64,000 nt of DNA, taken from positions 351,789 through 415,788 of the forward strand of contig CACRXP010000426.1 in assembly GCA_902702965.1 (NCBI GenBank). The letters run 5' to 3'. The position numbers and the translations under genes were made by a program. Below, piece by piece: positions 12,701 through 23,141 of the stretch. The first letter of the stretch is position 1; the number at the start of each line of letters is the position of its first letter. Source of the DNA: Spirometra erinaceieuropaei (taxonomy: Eukaryota > Platyhelminthes > Cestoda > Diphyllobothriidea > Diphyllobothriidae). The notes below the pieces were generated by a model. That model searched no databases and was not told where the DNA came from. It saw only the letters and a list, made by a program, of their open reading frames with translations.

Positions 12701-13613
12701 GTATTGACACGGACTTTCGCAGCATCTACCTCACTCTGCCCTCCTATGTCAGTCACCGTGTCCCGATAGCATGAGAGTTAAGACTGTCAAATGCTGACGT
12801 ATGTGCAATGGCCGATAAGACCGAACGAACCATGTACAACCTGATCTTTGACCCTATACCTACCAGAATCCATCCAAGGGGATTTTGAATTCCACGTGCA
12901 TGAGAGCGCAGAGGTAATGTCGATCAGTTCTAACTCCCAAATCACTGCTATGATAGTCCGTAAAATGAATTCCGATGAATTTGGGCGGCACATAGTCCTG
13001 TTAGTGTTTCACCTCCAAATGGGGGAACGAAGACTAGAAAGATGCAAAAATAGCCGTCTAGTGGATAAAAAGTCCCCATGTGTTTGTATGGCTCAACCGG
13101 AAACAATTTACGCCAAAGTCGGTCTCAGGGGCGTGCAAGTGTACTTATCAGATAAGCCGCCAGGTTTTGTCAGGTCTTGTCTCGGAGGTGATGATCGAGG
13201 GCCCTTTCACGCGTTCTCTTAATCCATGTGGTCGGAAAAAACCCGCATCTGTGACGCAAACAACTGACTTTTCAGTCGTTGTGCGCAAAACCACGCCACA
13301 ATTCAACTGCAACTGTTTGCCATCTCTGTCACTCACTTGCTTTCTCAATTGCGTTGACCCCATCACATATCTGGTCTGTCAAGGTCTCTGAGTGATTGGC
13401 TAACGTTGTTCCGTAATGTCATCTCTAACAATCGTCTTGGCTGCACAAGGGCTTCTCGTACCTTTGGCATACTTTGGTGTCAGCCCCAATTTACCCCACC
13501 CCCGCCATTCATGCTCACATCTGGCATCGCCAAACCCGGGTTACTAAATCACAGTAGTAAAAACCACCTGACTACTTATTTCTCGCGCACTGCCAGCGAC
13601 AAGAAGCATTGAC
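9704..13613. other. Intergenic, no recognised gene
   Basis: Mixed sequence with pyrimidine-rich patches at about 10230-10330 and 11590-11760. A degenerate tRNA-like stretch sits near 10030-10085 (GGACTTCTGG, GGTGAAATCCC). No protein family is recognisable in the short open frames. Confidence 0.45.
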
Positions 13614-13972
13614 GTAGAATGATAACACCTACACGAACAAAGACAAGGGAGACCGGAATGGCCCTTTCTGGCTTATTAGCCGTCGTCAGCCAGCCATACC
13701 CAAGCCCGAAGTGTGGAACACCCGAACCTCAAACTCGCGACCTGTTGGTTTAGAAGTCCACGCCTCTACCCACCGGGCCACGAGCCCGTTGCCCTGTCGG
13801 TTTTCGATCGGGAAGATACAATGGTAGGGGGCGCTCACCGATCGTTCATACGGAAGTCACTCGTTCCGTTGTGCCTTAAGGGCTCTCTCTCTAGAGCCCA
13901 ACCAGCAGCCGCACAGCGGCGCATGATATACAGGCAGATATATATAGGCAGATATATAGGCAGTCTCCCTAG
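13614..13972 (-). mobile_element. tRNA-headed ribozyme-bearing repeat, copy A (inverted)
   Basis: This copy is the inverted counterpart of the one at 13978-14420. On the minus strand it reads: a tail block (GGTTGGGCTCTAGAG, CTTAAGGCAC, GAGCGCCCCC), then a tRNA-like head (A-box TGGCCCGGTGG), then a 25-base hammerhead-like core at 13665-13689, then the end block. A TATATAGGCAGA short repeat marks the junction with copy B. Confidence 0.75.
13665..13689 (-). ncRNA. Hammerhead-ribozyme-like core, copy A
   Basis: CTGACGA, a 14-base stem-loop (GGCT/AGCC closing an AATA loop) and GAAA. The spacing is that of the known schistosome hammerhead (CTGATGA, 14 bases, GAAA). The stem I partner was not found, so cleavage is unproven. 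Confidence 0.5.
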
Positions 13973-13977
13973 TCGGT

Positions 13978-14420
13978 AATACTATTCTGCCTATATATCA
14001 TGCGCCGCTGTGCGGCGGCTGGTTGGGCTCGAGAGAGAGAGCCCTTAAGGCACAAAGGAACGAGTGAGTTCCGTATGAACAATCGGTGAGCGCCCCCTAA
14101 CATTGTATATTCCCGATCGAAAACCGACAGGGCAACGGGCTCGTGGCCCGGTGGGTAGAGGCGTGGACTTCTAAACCAACAGGTCGCGAGTTTGAGGTTC
14201 GGGTGTTCCACACTTCGGGCTTGGATATGGCTGGCTGACGACGGCTAATAAGCCAGAAATGGCCATTCCAGTCTCCCTTGTCTTTGTTGGTAATACTATT
14301 CTGCCTATATATCATGCGCCGCAGTGCGGCTGCTGGTTGGGCTCGAGAGAGAGAGAGCCCTTAAGGCACAACGGAACGAGTGATTTCCGTATGAACGATC
14401 GGTGAGCGCCCCCTACCATC
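13978..14420 (+). mobile_element. tRNA-headed ribozyme-bearing repeat, copies B and C (tandem)
   Basis: The block starting ACTATTCTGCC at 13981 recurs at 14295, giving a 314-bp period. In order it contains: the tail of one unit (13978-14105), the tRNA-like head of the next (A-box at about 14144-14155, B-box-like GAGTTTGAGGTTC at about 14188), a hammerhead-like core (14235-14259) and that unit's tail (14295-14420), where similarity stops. The anticodon-equivalent loop reads CTTCTAA, hinting at a tRNA-Arg(TCT) ancestor. Tandem 300-bp units with Pol III boxes and a hammerhead resemble the schistosome Sm-alpha SINE and plant or animal retrozymes. Confidence 0.75.
14235..14259 (+). ncRNA. Hammerhead-ribozyme-like core, copy B
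   Basis: CTGACGA at 14235-14241, stem II arms GGCT and AGCC around AATA, GAAA at 14256-14259. A small hairpin (TGG/CCA) and GTC follow within 15 bases, which could be stem III and the cleavage triplet. The stem I partner is weak. Confidence 0.5.
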
Positions 14421-15580
14421 ACCTACACCAACTTCGTTAGCTGTTGAGAAGGAGACCAATCGGTCTTCTTCAATTATGTCAAGGATGTAACATTCTGACC
14501 CGCCATGACACCATATCATCAGAGTTTTGTGGTTCCCGTGCTTGCAGCTGCGTGTAAGTGTGTTTCGAACAGCCCAAACGGGGGCGTGCTGGGCAATTAC
14601 ACAAAGGCAGCAGGGGTTTACCGGCTTCCGTTCTAGTCCTGAATCTAGCAAGAGTAGAACAGGTAAGCGGCCTAATACGGACACCTAGGGACATCGGAGA
14701 TTAGTCCTTCATTGGCATGTTTTCACAACACAAAACAGCCACGCGATCCAGTGTTCTTTTGAAAGCTGACAGTGCTACATGTTTGTAGCCCAGTGCGGCC
14801 TCGGGTATGGCGAGACAGAAAACTCCTGTTTCATTGGTAGCACAAATATCATTCGCACACAAATCTCCAAAGTAGTCGGAAAACGCTTGTTGCCGTCCAG
14901 TGTTTGTCGCCTACACATCCGGTATTATCCGTCGAATCGTGCACTCCCTTGAATCTCTTGTTAAGCAACATCTTTGTAAGGACTACTTGTGGCATTGTAG
15001 TTCTCATGAACGAGTCTCAAGGTGAAATCAGTCCGTCTGATCTTTTGGCGACGTCCAGCTCTGACAGTTTTAACCGTCGGGCGGACCCCTCGCATTGACA
15101 ACTGAACTGCATGTGTGGACAGTGGCATGGACCGCTCGACCAGATGAAATACCTGTGCCCGGAACCAATCAGAATAAACCCCACATTTGAGGGCGCTAAG
15201 TCAGTTGCTTTCGTTTCACTTCCTCGAGCGCGTTTGGAAGTCTGCTCCCGTGGTCGCCAGCCTGACCGTTTACTCACGCCTCCATGCCCCCGATCGATTC
15301 GCTGCCCGAGACTTGGTTCTAGCCAATCGACGTTGCTCCTTCGCTGATTGGCCGCAGGGAGACAGCTCAGACAGAGCAAAGGCGCGCACGCGCGTGCCGG
15401 AGACTAAGAACCTCAACGACGGACACTCAAACACACCCTGCCGAAGCGACGGCTGGCAGCAACTGTGCTCGCTGAACTGTCTGGACTCAGTAAAGTTTGT
15501 GAAGTAAGCTTGTCTTCCATGGCTTGTGAGTTGGGACTTATCGTTTGTCTACCATCACCGTTTGACGCGCGCACTATTGC
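14421..15580. other. Intergenic up to the assembly gap
   Basis: No recognisable gene. A CCAAT...ATTGG pair at about 15323-15350 resembles the one in the possible LTR at 9.3-9.7 kb. Confidence 0.4.
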
Positions 15581-16088
15581 NNNNNNNNNNNNNNNNNNNN
15601 NNNNNNNNNNNNNNNNNNNNNNNNNNNNNNNNNNNNNNNNNNNNNNNNNNNNNNNNNNNNNNNNNNNNNNNNNNNNNNNNNNNNNNNNNNNNNNNNNNNN
15701 NNNNNNNNNNNNNNNNNNNNNNNNNNNNNNNNNNNNNNNNNNNNNNNNNNNNNNNNNNNNNNNNNNNNNNNNNNNNNNNNNNNNNNNNNNNNNNNNNNNN
15801 NNNNNNNNNNNNNNNNNNNNNNNNNNNNNNNNNNNNNNNNNNNNNNNNNNNNNNNNNNNNNNNNNNNNNNNNNNNNNNNNNNNNNNNNNNNNNNNNNNNN
15901 NNNNNNNNNNNNNNNNNNNNNNNNNNNNNNNNNNNNNNNNNNNNNNNNNNNNNNNNNNNNNNNNNNNNNNNNNNNNNNNNNNNNNNNNNNNNNNNNNNNN
16001 NNNNNNNNNNNNNNNNNNNNNNNNNNNNNNNNNNNNNNNNNNNNNNNNNNNNNNNNNNNNNNNNNNNNNNNNNNNNNNNNNNNNNNNN
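15581..16088. other. Assembly gap (508 N)
   Basis: A run of N. Open frames drawn across it are meaningless. Confidence 0.99.
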
Positions 16089-16160
16089 TCCAGGCGTGCG
16101 ACGTCTGTCGATGATTGCGCCTACGTGCCTTATAACTGCCGCTTGTTCTGTTTCTGCCAC

Positions 16161-16204
16161 TGCCTCTGACGATGGACTCGCGTACGAGTCTGAAAGCTCA
16201 GGAC
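16161..16204 (+). ncRNA. Penelope-type hammerhead motif, copy 5
   Basis: CTGACGA (16166-16172), stem II GGACTCG/CGAGTCT (16174-16180 with 16185-16191) and GAAAGCTC (16192-16199). Compared with the copy at 19010, stem II differs at one base pair by a compensatory change (T-A to C-G). The self-complementary half-stem III is AGCT in place of ACGT. A short stem I (CCT with AGG) flanks the core. Confidence 0.6.
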
Positions 16205-16269
16205 AATAAACGAAGTGTTCAGGTGCTCGATTCTTCTTCTTCTTTACTTATACTGTTCGGTGTATCTTG

Positions 16270-16485
16270 TGCAACCCGGGGTGCGGTGGTGCGCCTTGGT
16301 GAGGGTCTACGCCGCGTCAACCACCTGCGTCCTTTTCCGCCTCCAGTCTTCTTGGCTCCGTCTTGGCACCGGGTCCATGTGGGGGAAGAGGGGAGATGCA
16401 ACAGGTGCTGCGAAAGTCTACTATCCCTTCTGAGAATCTGCTATGAAGCGCACGGTGGACATAATCGAAATCGACAGTTTAACTG
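16270..16485 (+). mobile_element. LINE 3'-end fragment
   Basis: Shares ordered motifs with the 3' UTR of the LINE at 56-5935: AGTCTTCTTGG, GGCACCGGG, AAGTCTACTA, CGGTGGACATAATCGAAATCGACAG. Plus orientation, heavily 5'-truncated. Confidence 0.6.
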
Positions 16486-16664
16486 TCTTCGGGGTGCAAA
16501 GAGTGAGCCGAGGCAAATGCTGTTCCAGTCTGTTTCACAATAAACCAATGAGCCGGGAACGGTAGTGATCTCCGTCGTCTGCAGTAGAAGAAATATCTTG
16601 TCTGACCTTGAACATTGTCCGACGTGAAGAAGGAGGCACGATCGCTGGGACAAGAGCTTTGTTC

Positions 16665-16706
16665 GCCCGACGTTTCGGATTCCTTCGCGAACCCTTCATC
16701 AGAGAG
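16665..16706 (-). ncRNA. Penelope-type hammerhead motif, copy 1
   Basis: On the minus strand: CTGATGA (16702-16696), stem II GGGTTC (16694-16689) with GAATCC (16682-16677), then GAAACGTC (16676-16669). Stem I is short and includes G-T pairs (TCT with GGG). Confidence 0.65.
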
Positions 16707-16870
16707 AAAATTAGATACGAATGGTTCATGCAGAAGGGGCTGCAGTATTTATAGGGTGCAGTCGTCATGCTGTCACGGCTCCCCCTATATCAGGGGTCGT
16801 TGCACTTGGTGTGATGACTGTTTGATGGCCGACATTCGCGTCGTTAATTGCTGCAATTTCATCAAGTGCG

Positions 16871-17056
16871 TTGGATGTTGGTGTGATGTTTGTCCGACCA
16901 TCTGATCCACCGAACCTGGCGTTGGGTCGCGATCTGCTTGAGTCATGGTTCACTGGCCCCCAGTCCACCAACAAGTGCAACGGCCTTCCCCTTCCATGCT
17001 CGGTGCTGAAACCCCGCCTAGGCGGAGTAATCAGCCACGCGGGGAGCGCGCAGTGA
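16871..17056 (+). pseudogene. Possible C-terminal tail of a Penelope-like ORF
   Basis: The open frame contains RDLLESWFTGPQSTNKCNGL, resembling the LE-W-GP-N tail that follows the GIY-YIG endonuclease in many Penelope-like ORFs. The endonuclease itself is not visible here. Position just upstream of a hammerhead-bearing repeat fits. A truncated fragment, recognised from memory only. Confidence 0.4.
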
Positions 17057-17193
17057 ACACCGTCCCCAACGCCAGTATCGGTGGGTCAGATGTTTGAGCA
17101 GTCATCACACCAACATCTAACGCACGTGATGAAATTGTTACAATGAACGGCGTGAATATTGGCCATCAAACAGTCATCACACCAAGTGCAAGT

Positions 17194-17235
17194 GTCTCTG
17201 ATGCTGGGTTCGAGCAGGAATCCGAAACGTCAGGC
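17194..17235 (+). ncRNA. Penelope-type hammerhead motif, copy 2
   Basis: Stem I GTCT/AGGC, core CTGATGC (last core base A changed to C), stem II GGGTTC/GAATCC (17206-17211 with 17218-17223), GAAACGTC (17224-17231). The core change would be expected to reduce or abolish self-cleavage. Confidence 0.6.
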
Positions 17236-17270
17236 TAATAAACCTCTTGTACCAGCGATCGTGTCGCCTT

Positions 17271-19009
17271 CTTCACGACTGCTTCCTGGGACTCGTTTCT
17301 TCGCTTCTATTGACATTGCCCTACGTGCCTGCAGGACAGGAGGTACAGCTTCGACCATCCCTCTGGCGGTGGAGGGAAAGGAGTGAGGATGACGGCGACA
17401 AATCCAAGACGGTCTGATAAAGGCAAATAGTGCTCGGAAAAGAAGAGCAATGAGCTTTTACGCCTAAAATGGTCGTATTCGTTTCAGTTACATGAACTAT
17501 CTGCAGCCCCCACGAAGGATCTCGCCCATGATTTTGGTGGACCTCTAACGACTCTTGATTATGGTTTCAAGATCTTCCAGTTGTGCGATGACAGGTGACG
17601 TAAAACGCTATACGGTGCTATTTATTCAGGACAGTAGAATCTAAGGTCTCTTCCTTTCATATTATCAAGAAACAGGCTCAGTCTTTCGTCCAGCATGCCC
17701 GAATTGGATGGCTACTTCAAACACGACTATATTATAAGCGTAAAGTAGTGAAAGACCTGGAAATCCTTCAGTCACAAACAAAAATCAATATAGAGAGGCT
17801 AAAGAAGTACTATAGTCCGCTGATAGCCCTATCCTAATTGCAATATGCCAACCTGGCCAACGGCCTGTCTTTTATAACTGTTGGCGGCTAGCAATGGTCG
17901 AAAACACTGGCCATTTTAGTTGAAAAAAACAATCTCAAGTTGGATATCATCGGAATTTTTGCGTCTGACTCCGGAATCCATGACTGGGGTCTCAAAGGAG
18001 GCCCGGCGTTTAAATTCAAGCATCCCATTTAACTTGGCTTAACCCGCCGTTGACAGATTTACCTTCACGAATTCCCAACATCCGCGGTAAACAGTCATAC
18101 TCGTTCTGTGGCGTGGGCCAAACGTTCACATCGAGCTGCTGGCGAATGTCTCAGGGCCAAACGCAATAAGGATTTTTTGAGTAAAAAACTGTTATCACAT
18201 GTTAAAAGTCACACGATGCAGGCTCGTTCGCTGTAGTTGTGAGGCAAGATCAAACAAAATCTTGGTGCGCACTGTCGTTTGAAAACGCTTACAGACGCCG
18301 CGCAAATTTTTTTTCCCACTGTGAAGTAGTTTTTTGCTTTTGCGAACAACGTAGAAAGAGTGATTTCACATGGAATCGCGCAAAAAGCCAGTGTCTCTAT
18401 TACTACTGCGGCCATGACTGGCTTGTCATACAACGACGTGTTTAAAGTAAATGGCATCTCCCGTGTGGCGCTAGCGGGTGCAAACTTAGCATACTCCGTT
18501 GTCATTTTCAGTCTGCCCAAGTACCTATTTCTAGGACCTCTGAAGTCAGCTTATCTCAGAGCCAGCGATCGGAGCTTGCTTGGTAATCGTGAGAACGTAA
18601 ACCGTTTTTTTTTCGTTGAGTGCTGTGGCCCCCGACGAATTCAGGAGGGATGAGTCAGCCTCTGTTTCGAAAAGCCATTTCGTTCGAGTTGTATCTTAAG
18701 CGCGCTTAGATCAAGTATCCTTGAACGGTCCGATCGCCATCGCGTTCATAGGGCTCAGACAGCAATCAGTCGTGACGCACGTGCTTGAATGATTGATGAG
18801 TGCAGGAAGGAAACATCGGCGCAAAGTTCCACGCGCAGCTGCAAATGCAGTCATTGATTACGCTGGTGTAATCCACTGGTTATCTCCAGCGGTTTTATTC
18901 CCTTCCACGAGTAGCTACAATCTGCCTCCAGATTCTGTCGAGCCTGATTGTTGACCACGTTGCGGATACAAGCGAAGATGCGAGTTCCAATTCCACCCTT
19001 TTCTGCCAC
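17271..19009. other. Intergenic, no recognised gene
   Basis: Several short open frames without family similarity. The last 70 bases belong to the repeat that carries the hammerhead motif at 19010. Confidence 0.4.
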
Positions 19010-19053
19010 TGTCTCTGATGATGGATTCAAGTGAGAATCCGAAACGTCAGGCG
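19010..19053 (+). ncRNA. Penelope-type hammerhead motif, copy 3 (best preserved)
   Basis: Stem I TGTCT/AGGCG (five pairs, two of them G-T), CTGATGA (19015-19021), stem II GGATTC/GAATCC (six pairs, loop AAGTGA), GAAACGTC (19041-19048). The ACGT is self-complementary, so stem III could form between two RNA copies, as in dimeric hammerheads. The downstream block AATAAAGCCCTTG...CCAGCGATCG is shared with copies 1 and 2. Confidence 0.7.
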
Positions 19054-19196
19054 AATAAAGCCCTTGTTCCAGCGATCGCCTCTTCTTCTGTTGACCACGT
19101 GTTAATGGAGTAGAGTGAGCAGTGACAACTGTCAGTCCACTTTGACAGGCTTTGCTGCATAGAGCTCAGTAGAAATGAGGACAAGATTGGGTTAGA

Positions 19197-19519
19197 TGTG
19201 GTTATGTGGCCCCACCTGAACTAAACAAACCCCAGCCACCTGTAATACGGGACTAATGGTCATAGAAGGTTCTTACAGGTGCGGTCGGGGGACGCACAGA
19301 CGATGAGTTCAAGTAGGTCTTTGCAAAAGAAAAGCTATTGAGAATGTGCGGTTGAGCTTTGAATGGTTGAGAAATAGTTGCCCTAATCCCTGACTCTAAC
19401 CCTAGCCTCCACCCATAACCCCCAACCCTAACCCCCAACTCTTACTCCGAACCATAACCCCTTACCCTAACCCTAACCCCAACGGTATCGTTTCCATCGG
19501 GTGGGGCTACATAGCCACA
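19197..19519. mobile_element. MITE-like element containing telomere-like repeats
   Basis: Terminal inverted repeats of about 21 bases (TGTGGTTATGTGGCCCCACC at the left, TGTGGCTATGTAGCCCCACC read inwards from the right) enclose 320 bases with no coding capacity. No target-site duplication was seen. Confidence 0.5.
19380..19478. repeat. Degenerate TTAGGG-like array
   Basis: About a dozen CCCTAA/CCCCAA variants, with perfect CCCTAACCCTAACCCC near 19463-19478. Flatworm telomeres are TTAGGG. The array is interstitial, short and inside a TIR-bounded block, so it is not a chromosome end. Confidence 0.6.
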
Positions 19520-19524
19520 CCCCC

Positions 19525-20335
19525 CTTCTGGGCCTAAGTAAGTTTTCCGTACGATGGTGAGTACCATTTATCATGAACAGAGCGAGAACGCCAATAGGCT
19601 GGCTGAAGAGCAGGACGCCAATTAAGCCTGCCCTATGCGTTTTAAAAGTCAAACCACGGGGAGCCTTTAGGCTAGCGAAGAACTCATGACTACCTCGGTG
19701 TCGGAGAGTTTATTGGTCGTGGGGGGGGGGAGCATTTTATTGGTCGGACTCTATCCCCAACCAATGGTTACTACCTTAACGCACAAGCAAATGCGTCCAC
19801 ATAGAGAGCAGATATAATGTTCAGCGAATTCTACTGGGTTGTTTGAATGTAGCGTTCACTTTTGGCTCAGATCCAGGATGAAGATGGTGCAACTGCATGT
19901 GGGTGAAAATGACCAGTGCCCTGTCCGCGCATAACCGCCAACCTCCTTCCAACAGCTCTCGCCGTTTGCCGTAACGCTTATCCCTCTGCACTTCGGCATC
20001 CCCCCCCTGTGCTGCAATCCCCAGCGGTTGCCTAGCCGGTATGTTGACGTCACATCCCCACCCAAATGGATCATCCCTTTGATGTACCTCCACTCCCCTT
20101 GAAACATTTATCATTTTTGTATATCGAACTGCGCCCTCCAAATGAGCCACGTGGTAGATGCGCTGAACTAGCAAGAGGGCCATATCGGATTCTGGCAGGC
20201 GTTATCGGATTGCGCACCTTAACAAATGCCAAAATTTCCGAGGGGGGGTGGTGGCTGACCCGGTTGCCGACAGACGTCGCGCACACTGGGACCCCTGCCG
20301 TCCCGTTGTTTTTGTTGATTAAATAAACCTGGTTA
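19525..20335. other. Intergenic, no recognised gene
   Basis: There is a G-run at 19721-19730. Short open frames only; no domain recognised. Confidence 0.4.
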
Positions 20336-20600
20336 TTTGCTGTGTGGACCAGGGGGTGTAGAGTGGACCGCCAAGGTGCGGTCTCGACCGTGCCATCCAC
20401 GTACACCCTCGCCTCCTCCAGTCTTCTTGACTCTGTCATGACACCGGGAGAGAGTGCGACAGATAGTGGGCAAGTCTACTGCTACTACTATAAACTAATT
20501 CACGCGCAAGTCACCGTGCCTGCTGCACTTTGCTGTGTAACACACAGTGGACATCGTCGAACTCGACGGTCGAACTGTCGTGTATATCAAACTCCTTTTT
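20336..20600 (+). mobile_element. LINE 3'-end fragment
   Basis: Same ordered motifs as the LINE 3' UTR: CCTCCAGTCTTCTTGACTC, GACACCGGG, AGTCTACTGCTACTAC, AAGTCACCGTGCCTGC, GTGGACATCGTCGAACTCG. Its short CTACTAC stretch is the likely seed of the microsatellites seen at other copies. Confidence 0.65.
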
Positions 20601-22193
20601 CCTAGCATATAATTTGTACCTGTTTATCTTTTCTTTCTCCCGGCCTGATGAAAATGATGAGCATCTAACTACCTTATTCAACTCGTTCTGAGTCAGAAAT
20701 TATCTCCATTGCTATCCTCAACGTCTTTGGCTGCTACACAGAAGCTCCGCAAATATGGTCAAATCGAAGGAAACAGTTTCACAGTAAATCGAGGATCTAT
20801 CAGTAAGACAAGATAGGTGGGGAATTTGTTCATACATACGACTAGAACCACTCAAGAGGAGGAAATAAGTTCGTTTTGAGACACCAACCAAATTGACATA
20901 GGCCCACTAGAATATATGTCAGAGACAACGGCACCTTTATATGGATTAAATAAATCGGGCACTGTCCCACTGTCCCTGATGGTCAAAATCATAAAAGACT
21001 GACACTAATTGACCGGTTTAACCAATCACCAGTCCACCAACATGACCCGTATCAACTGACGGTATTAGGGCTTAATCCGGACTAAATATCATCAAATGCA
21101 AGTAATTGTATCCGGAGCGCCTGTTTACTATGATTTATACACTAATACGTCCGCAAAATAGTACGTCGACGGTCATATCAGTGCAAAAGTTTGCTGTCCA
21201 AACTTTTCAAATGTTAGGCGACCGTGATTTCACAGGAATTTTGTCCTTATTAGATTCTGTTTAGTTCCAACTCCGACTGCCACTTTGATGATACATTCGT
21301 GGATATACATATGACAGTTTGTTTTCCAAGCACGAGAATGAAATGTTCAGCGGTGAATTAGATGTGAAATTAGGCACAATGAAGAGGATCGGACCGACAA
21401 TGGTCTCAGTTGTTCTTTCCAATGCAATTGGGATCAAATTGAATGGGTTGATCAAAAGGGCTGTTGATAAACTTCGCCTCCACGGCTAACCGACATAGGC
21501 TCCGTCTATGCGTGCCACGGCACGGCTGACCTCTCTCAATACCCGACAAGGTTTTGTATCCAGATGTACCGGCGTTGGGAATACACAGACTCGGTTGCCC
21601 CGAGCGCAATACAGCTTCAGTTAGCTGCGAGGGAGAGCTGGGCACCAGATGGGAGTCCAAACGAACTAACATCTAATGGTGTTATGCTGTCGGTGCAACA
21701 TTCAATTGGTCGACGTGGCTAACCCTCCCTAGGACACTGCACAACCCAAGTCAAATATCTTTTTACACGTAGTTTTTATTCGACCGGTGCGGCAGGTGCG
21801 TGCCCTCTGAGTGTGTCGAATTAATTTGCCGATGCCCTGGTAAAAGAACCCTACTCTAACCCCCTTCATAGCCATCGCTCACATAATTCAAATTTTTTAC
21901 AGTGACGCGCACTTAATGGCATATAATTCTGGAGGTTGGACGTACATTCGGCCGACAGTCATGGCTCAACTAAAGGCGACAGAGAGGATGGCGGATACTA
22001 CGATAAAATGCCCGCCGATGCACGAGAATGCTGTGCACACAATTCGAGATCTGGTAAGTAGGGGCAGACGACCTACGGACATAGATTATCAGTGCGGCAA
22101 TAATACCTCCAACCAGCTTCTTGGACGAGAAGCATAGGCGTACGTACACAGCGCTGATGGTTCATAGATCCACCTGAATTTTCCATTATGCAA
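20601..22193. other. Intergenic, no recognised gene
   Basis: AT-rich. The open frame at 21916-22137 (plus, 73 codons) has no recognisable family. Nothing else supported. Confidence 0.4.
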
Positions 22194-23106
22194 TGAGTGA
22201 CCGATCCCATGAAATGTTGGCCGAAATTCTTAAATGCGTTTCTGATTAGGAGGGTTAACTTGGATGTGGTAATAAGATTGAATATTGAATGTTGGCTTTG
22301 GAATGTACTTCTTTTCTACCTCCTGTAGTAACCGCACTCGGTAGAAATTGGCCACTTATATAGCGTGCATTTTCCACACTGATGTTCAATAGTCCTATAT
22401 ATTCAAATGTATTTGACAGAAAGCATGCACAAAAGTATGCTTTTTTGTTTGTTTGGGAGAAAATTACATTGTTTCCGATTTTTTTTACCCCAAGAAGTGA
22501 TATCTTTATTCTTTGAGTAAGTTTTATAATTCTCGAATAATTTGGAGCCTGATCAGTCGTTGCATTAGCGTTTAGTGATTTCAGTCTGCAAGATGTATGC
22601 TTTCCGCGTAAGGAGAATCAGATATTCCTCTATACCATATAGAGTTCACAACACCTAGCAATGGATGCGGACTATGTTGTACATTTCATGAGGAGCATTG
22701 TAAAACGGGCAAAACGATGCTGTATGAATGGACAGTGCACGGTCTTAAAAAAGAAACAAAAGATATCTTTTCTTCGAGTATAAAATGTAAAAGCAATGTG
22801 ATTTCTTACCAAACAAGCTAAAGAGGGCATATTTCTGTGCATGCTTTCTATAAAATATATTAAAATTAATAATACCATCGAAAACCAACGTGGAAAATGC
22901 ATGCTGTATAAGTAGCGAATTTTTACCGGGTGCGGTTTTTACAGGTCGAAAAGAAGTATGTTTAAAAACCAACATCTCCGCGTGTCCGAAATATCATGGG
23001 GATATGCCAGATGATAATAAATATTACAATCCCACCTAAGTAAACCTTCCTAATCCAAAAACGAATTTCAGAATTTTGGCCAACGCTTCATGAGATCGGT
23101 CACTCA
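22194..23106. mobile_element. Non-autonomous TIR element with long inverted arms
   Basis: The left arm (about 22194-22400) and right arm (about 22870-23106) are inverted copies. They start TGAGTGACCGATC in both arms and share GTTGGCC, GATTAGGA and TGCATTTTCCAC further in. The interior is AT-rich and non-coding. The superfamily is unknown; no target duplication was recognised. Confidence 0.65.
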
Positions 23107-23141
23107 CTGTGTCTCGCCCGAGATCGGCCCAACAGGCGGTA

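Larger units (their letters stand above)
16640..17270. mobile_element. Penelope-like element remnant with inverted terminal copies
   Basis: Two arms are inverted copies of each other: about 16797-16905 and 17080-17193, sharing ACTTGGTGTGATGACTG and CAATTTCATCA. Each arm is followed outwards by a hammerhead motif (16665-16706 minus, 17194-17235 plus). Between the arms lies a plus-strand segment that could be the C-terminal end of a Penelope-like ORF. Hammerhead motifs in the long terminal repeats, and one repeat in inverted orientation, are known features of Penelope-like elements. Confidence 0.6.

Noticed and set aside
15465..16209. Long open frames across the first N run
   Set aside because: The middle 508 bases are unknown; the flanks have no protein similarity.
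19380..19478. A true telomere
   Set aside because: The array is short, degenerate and flanked by unique sequence and inverted repeats on both sides.
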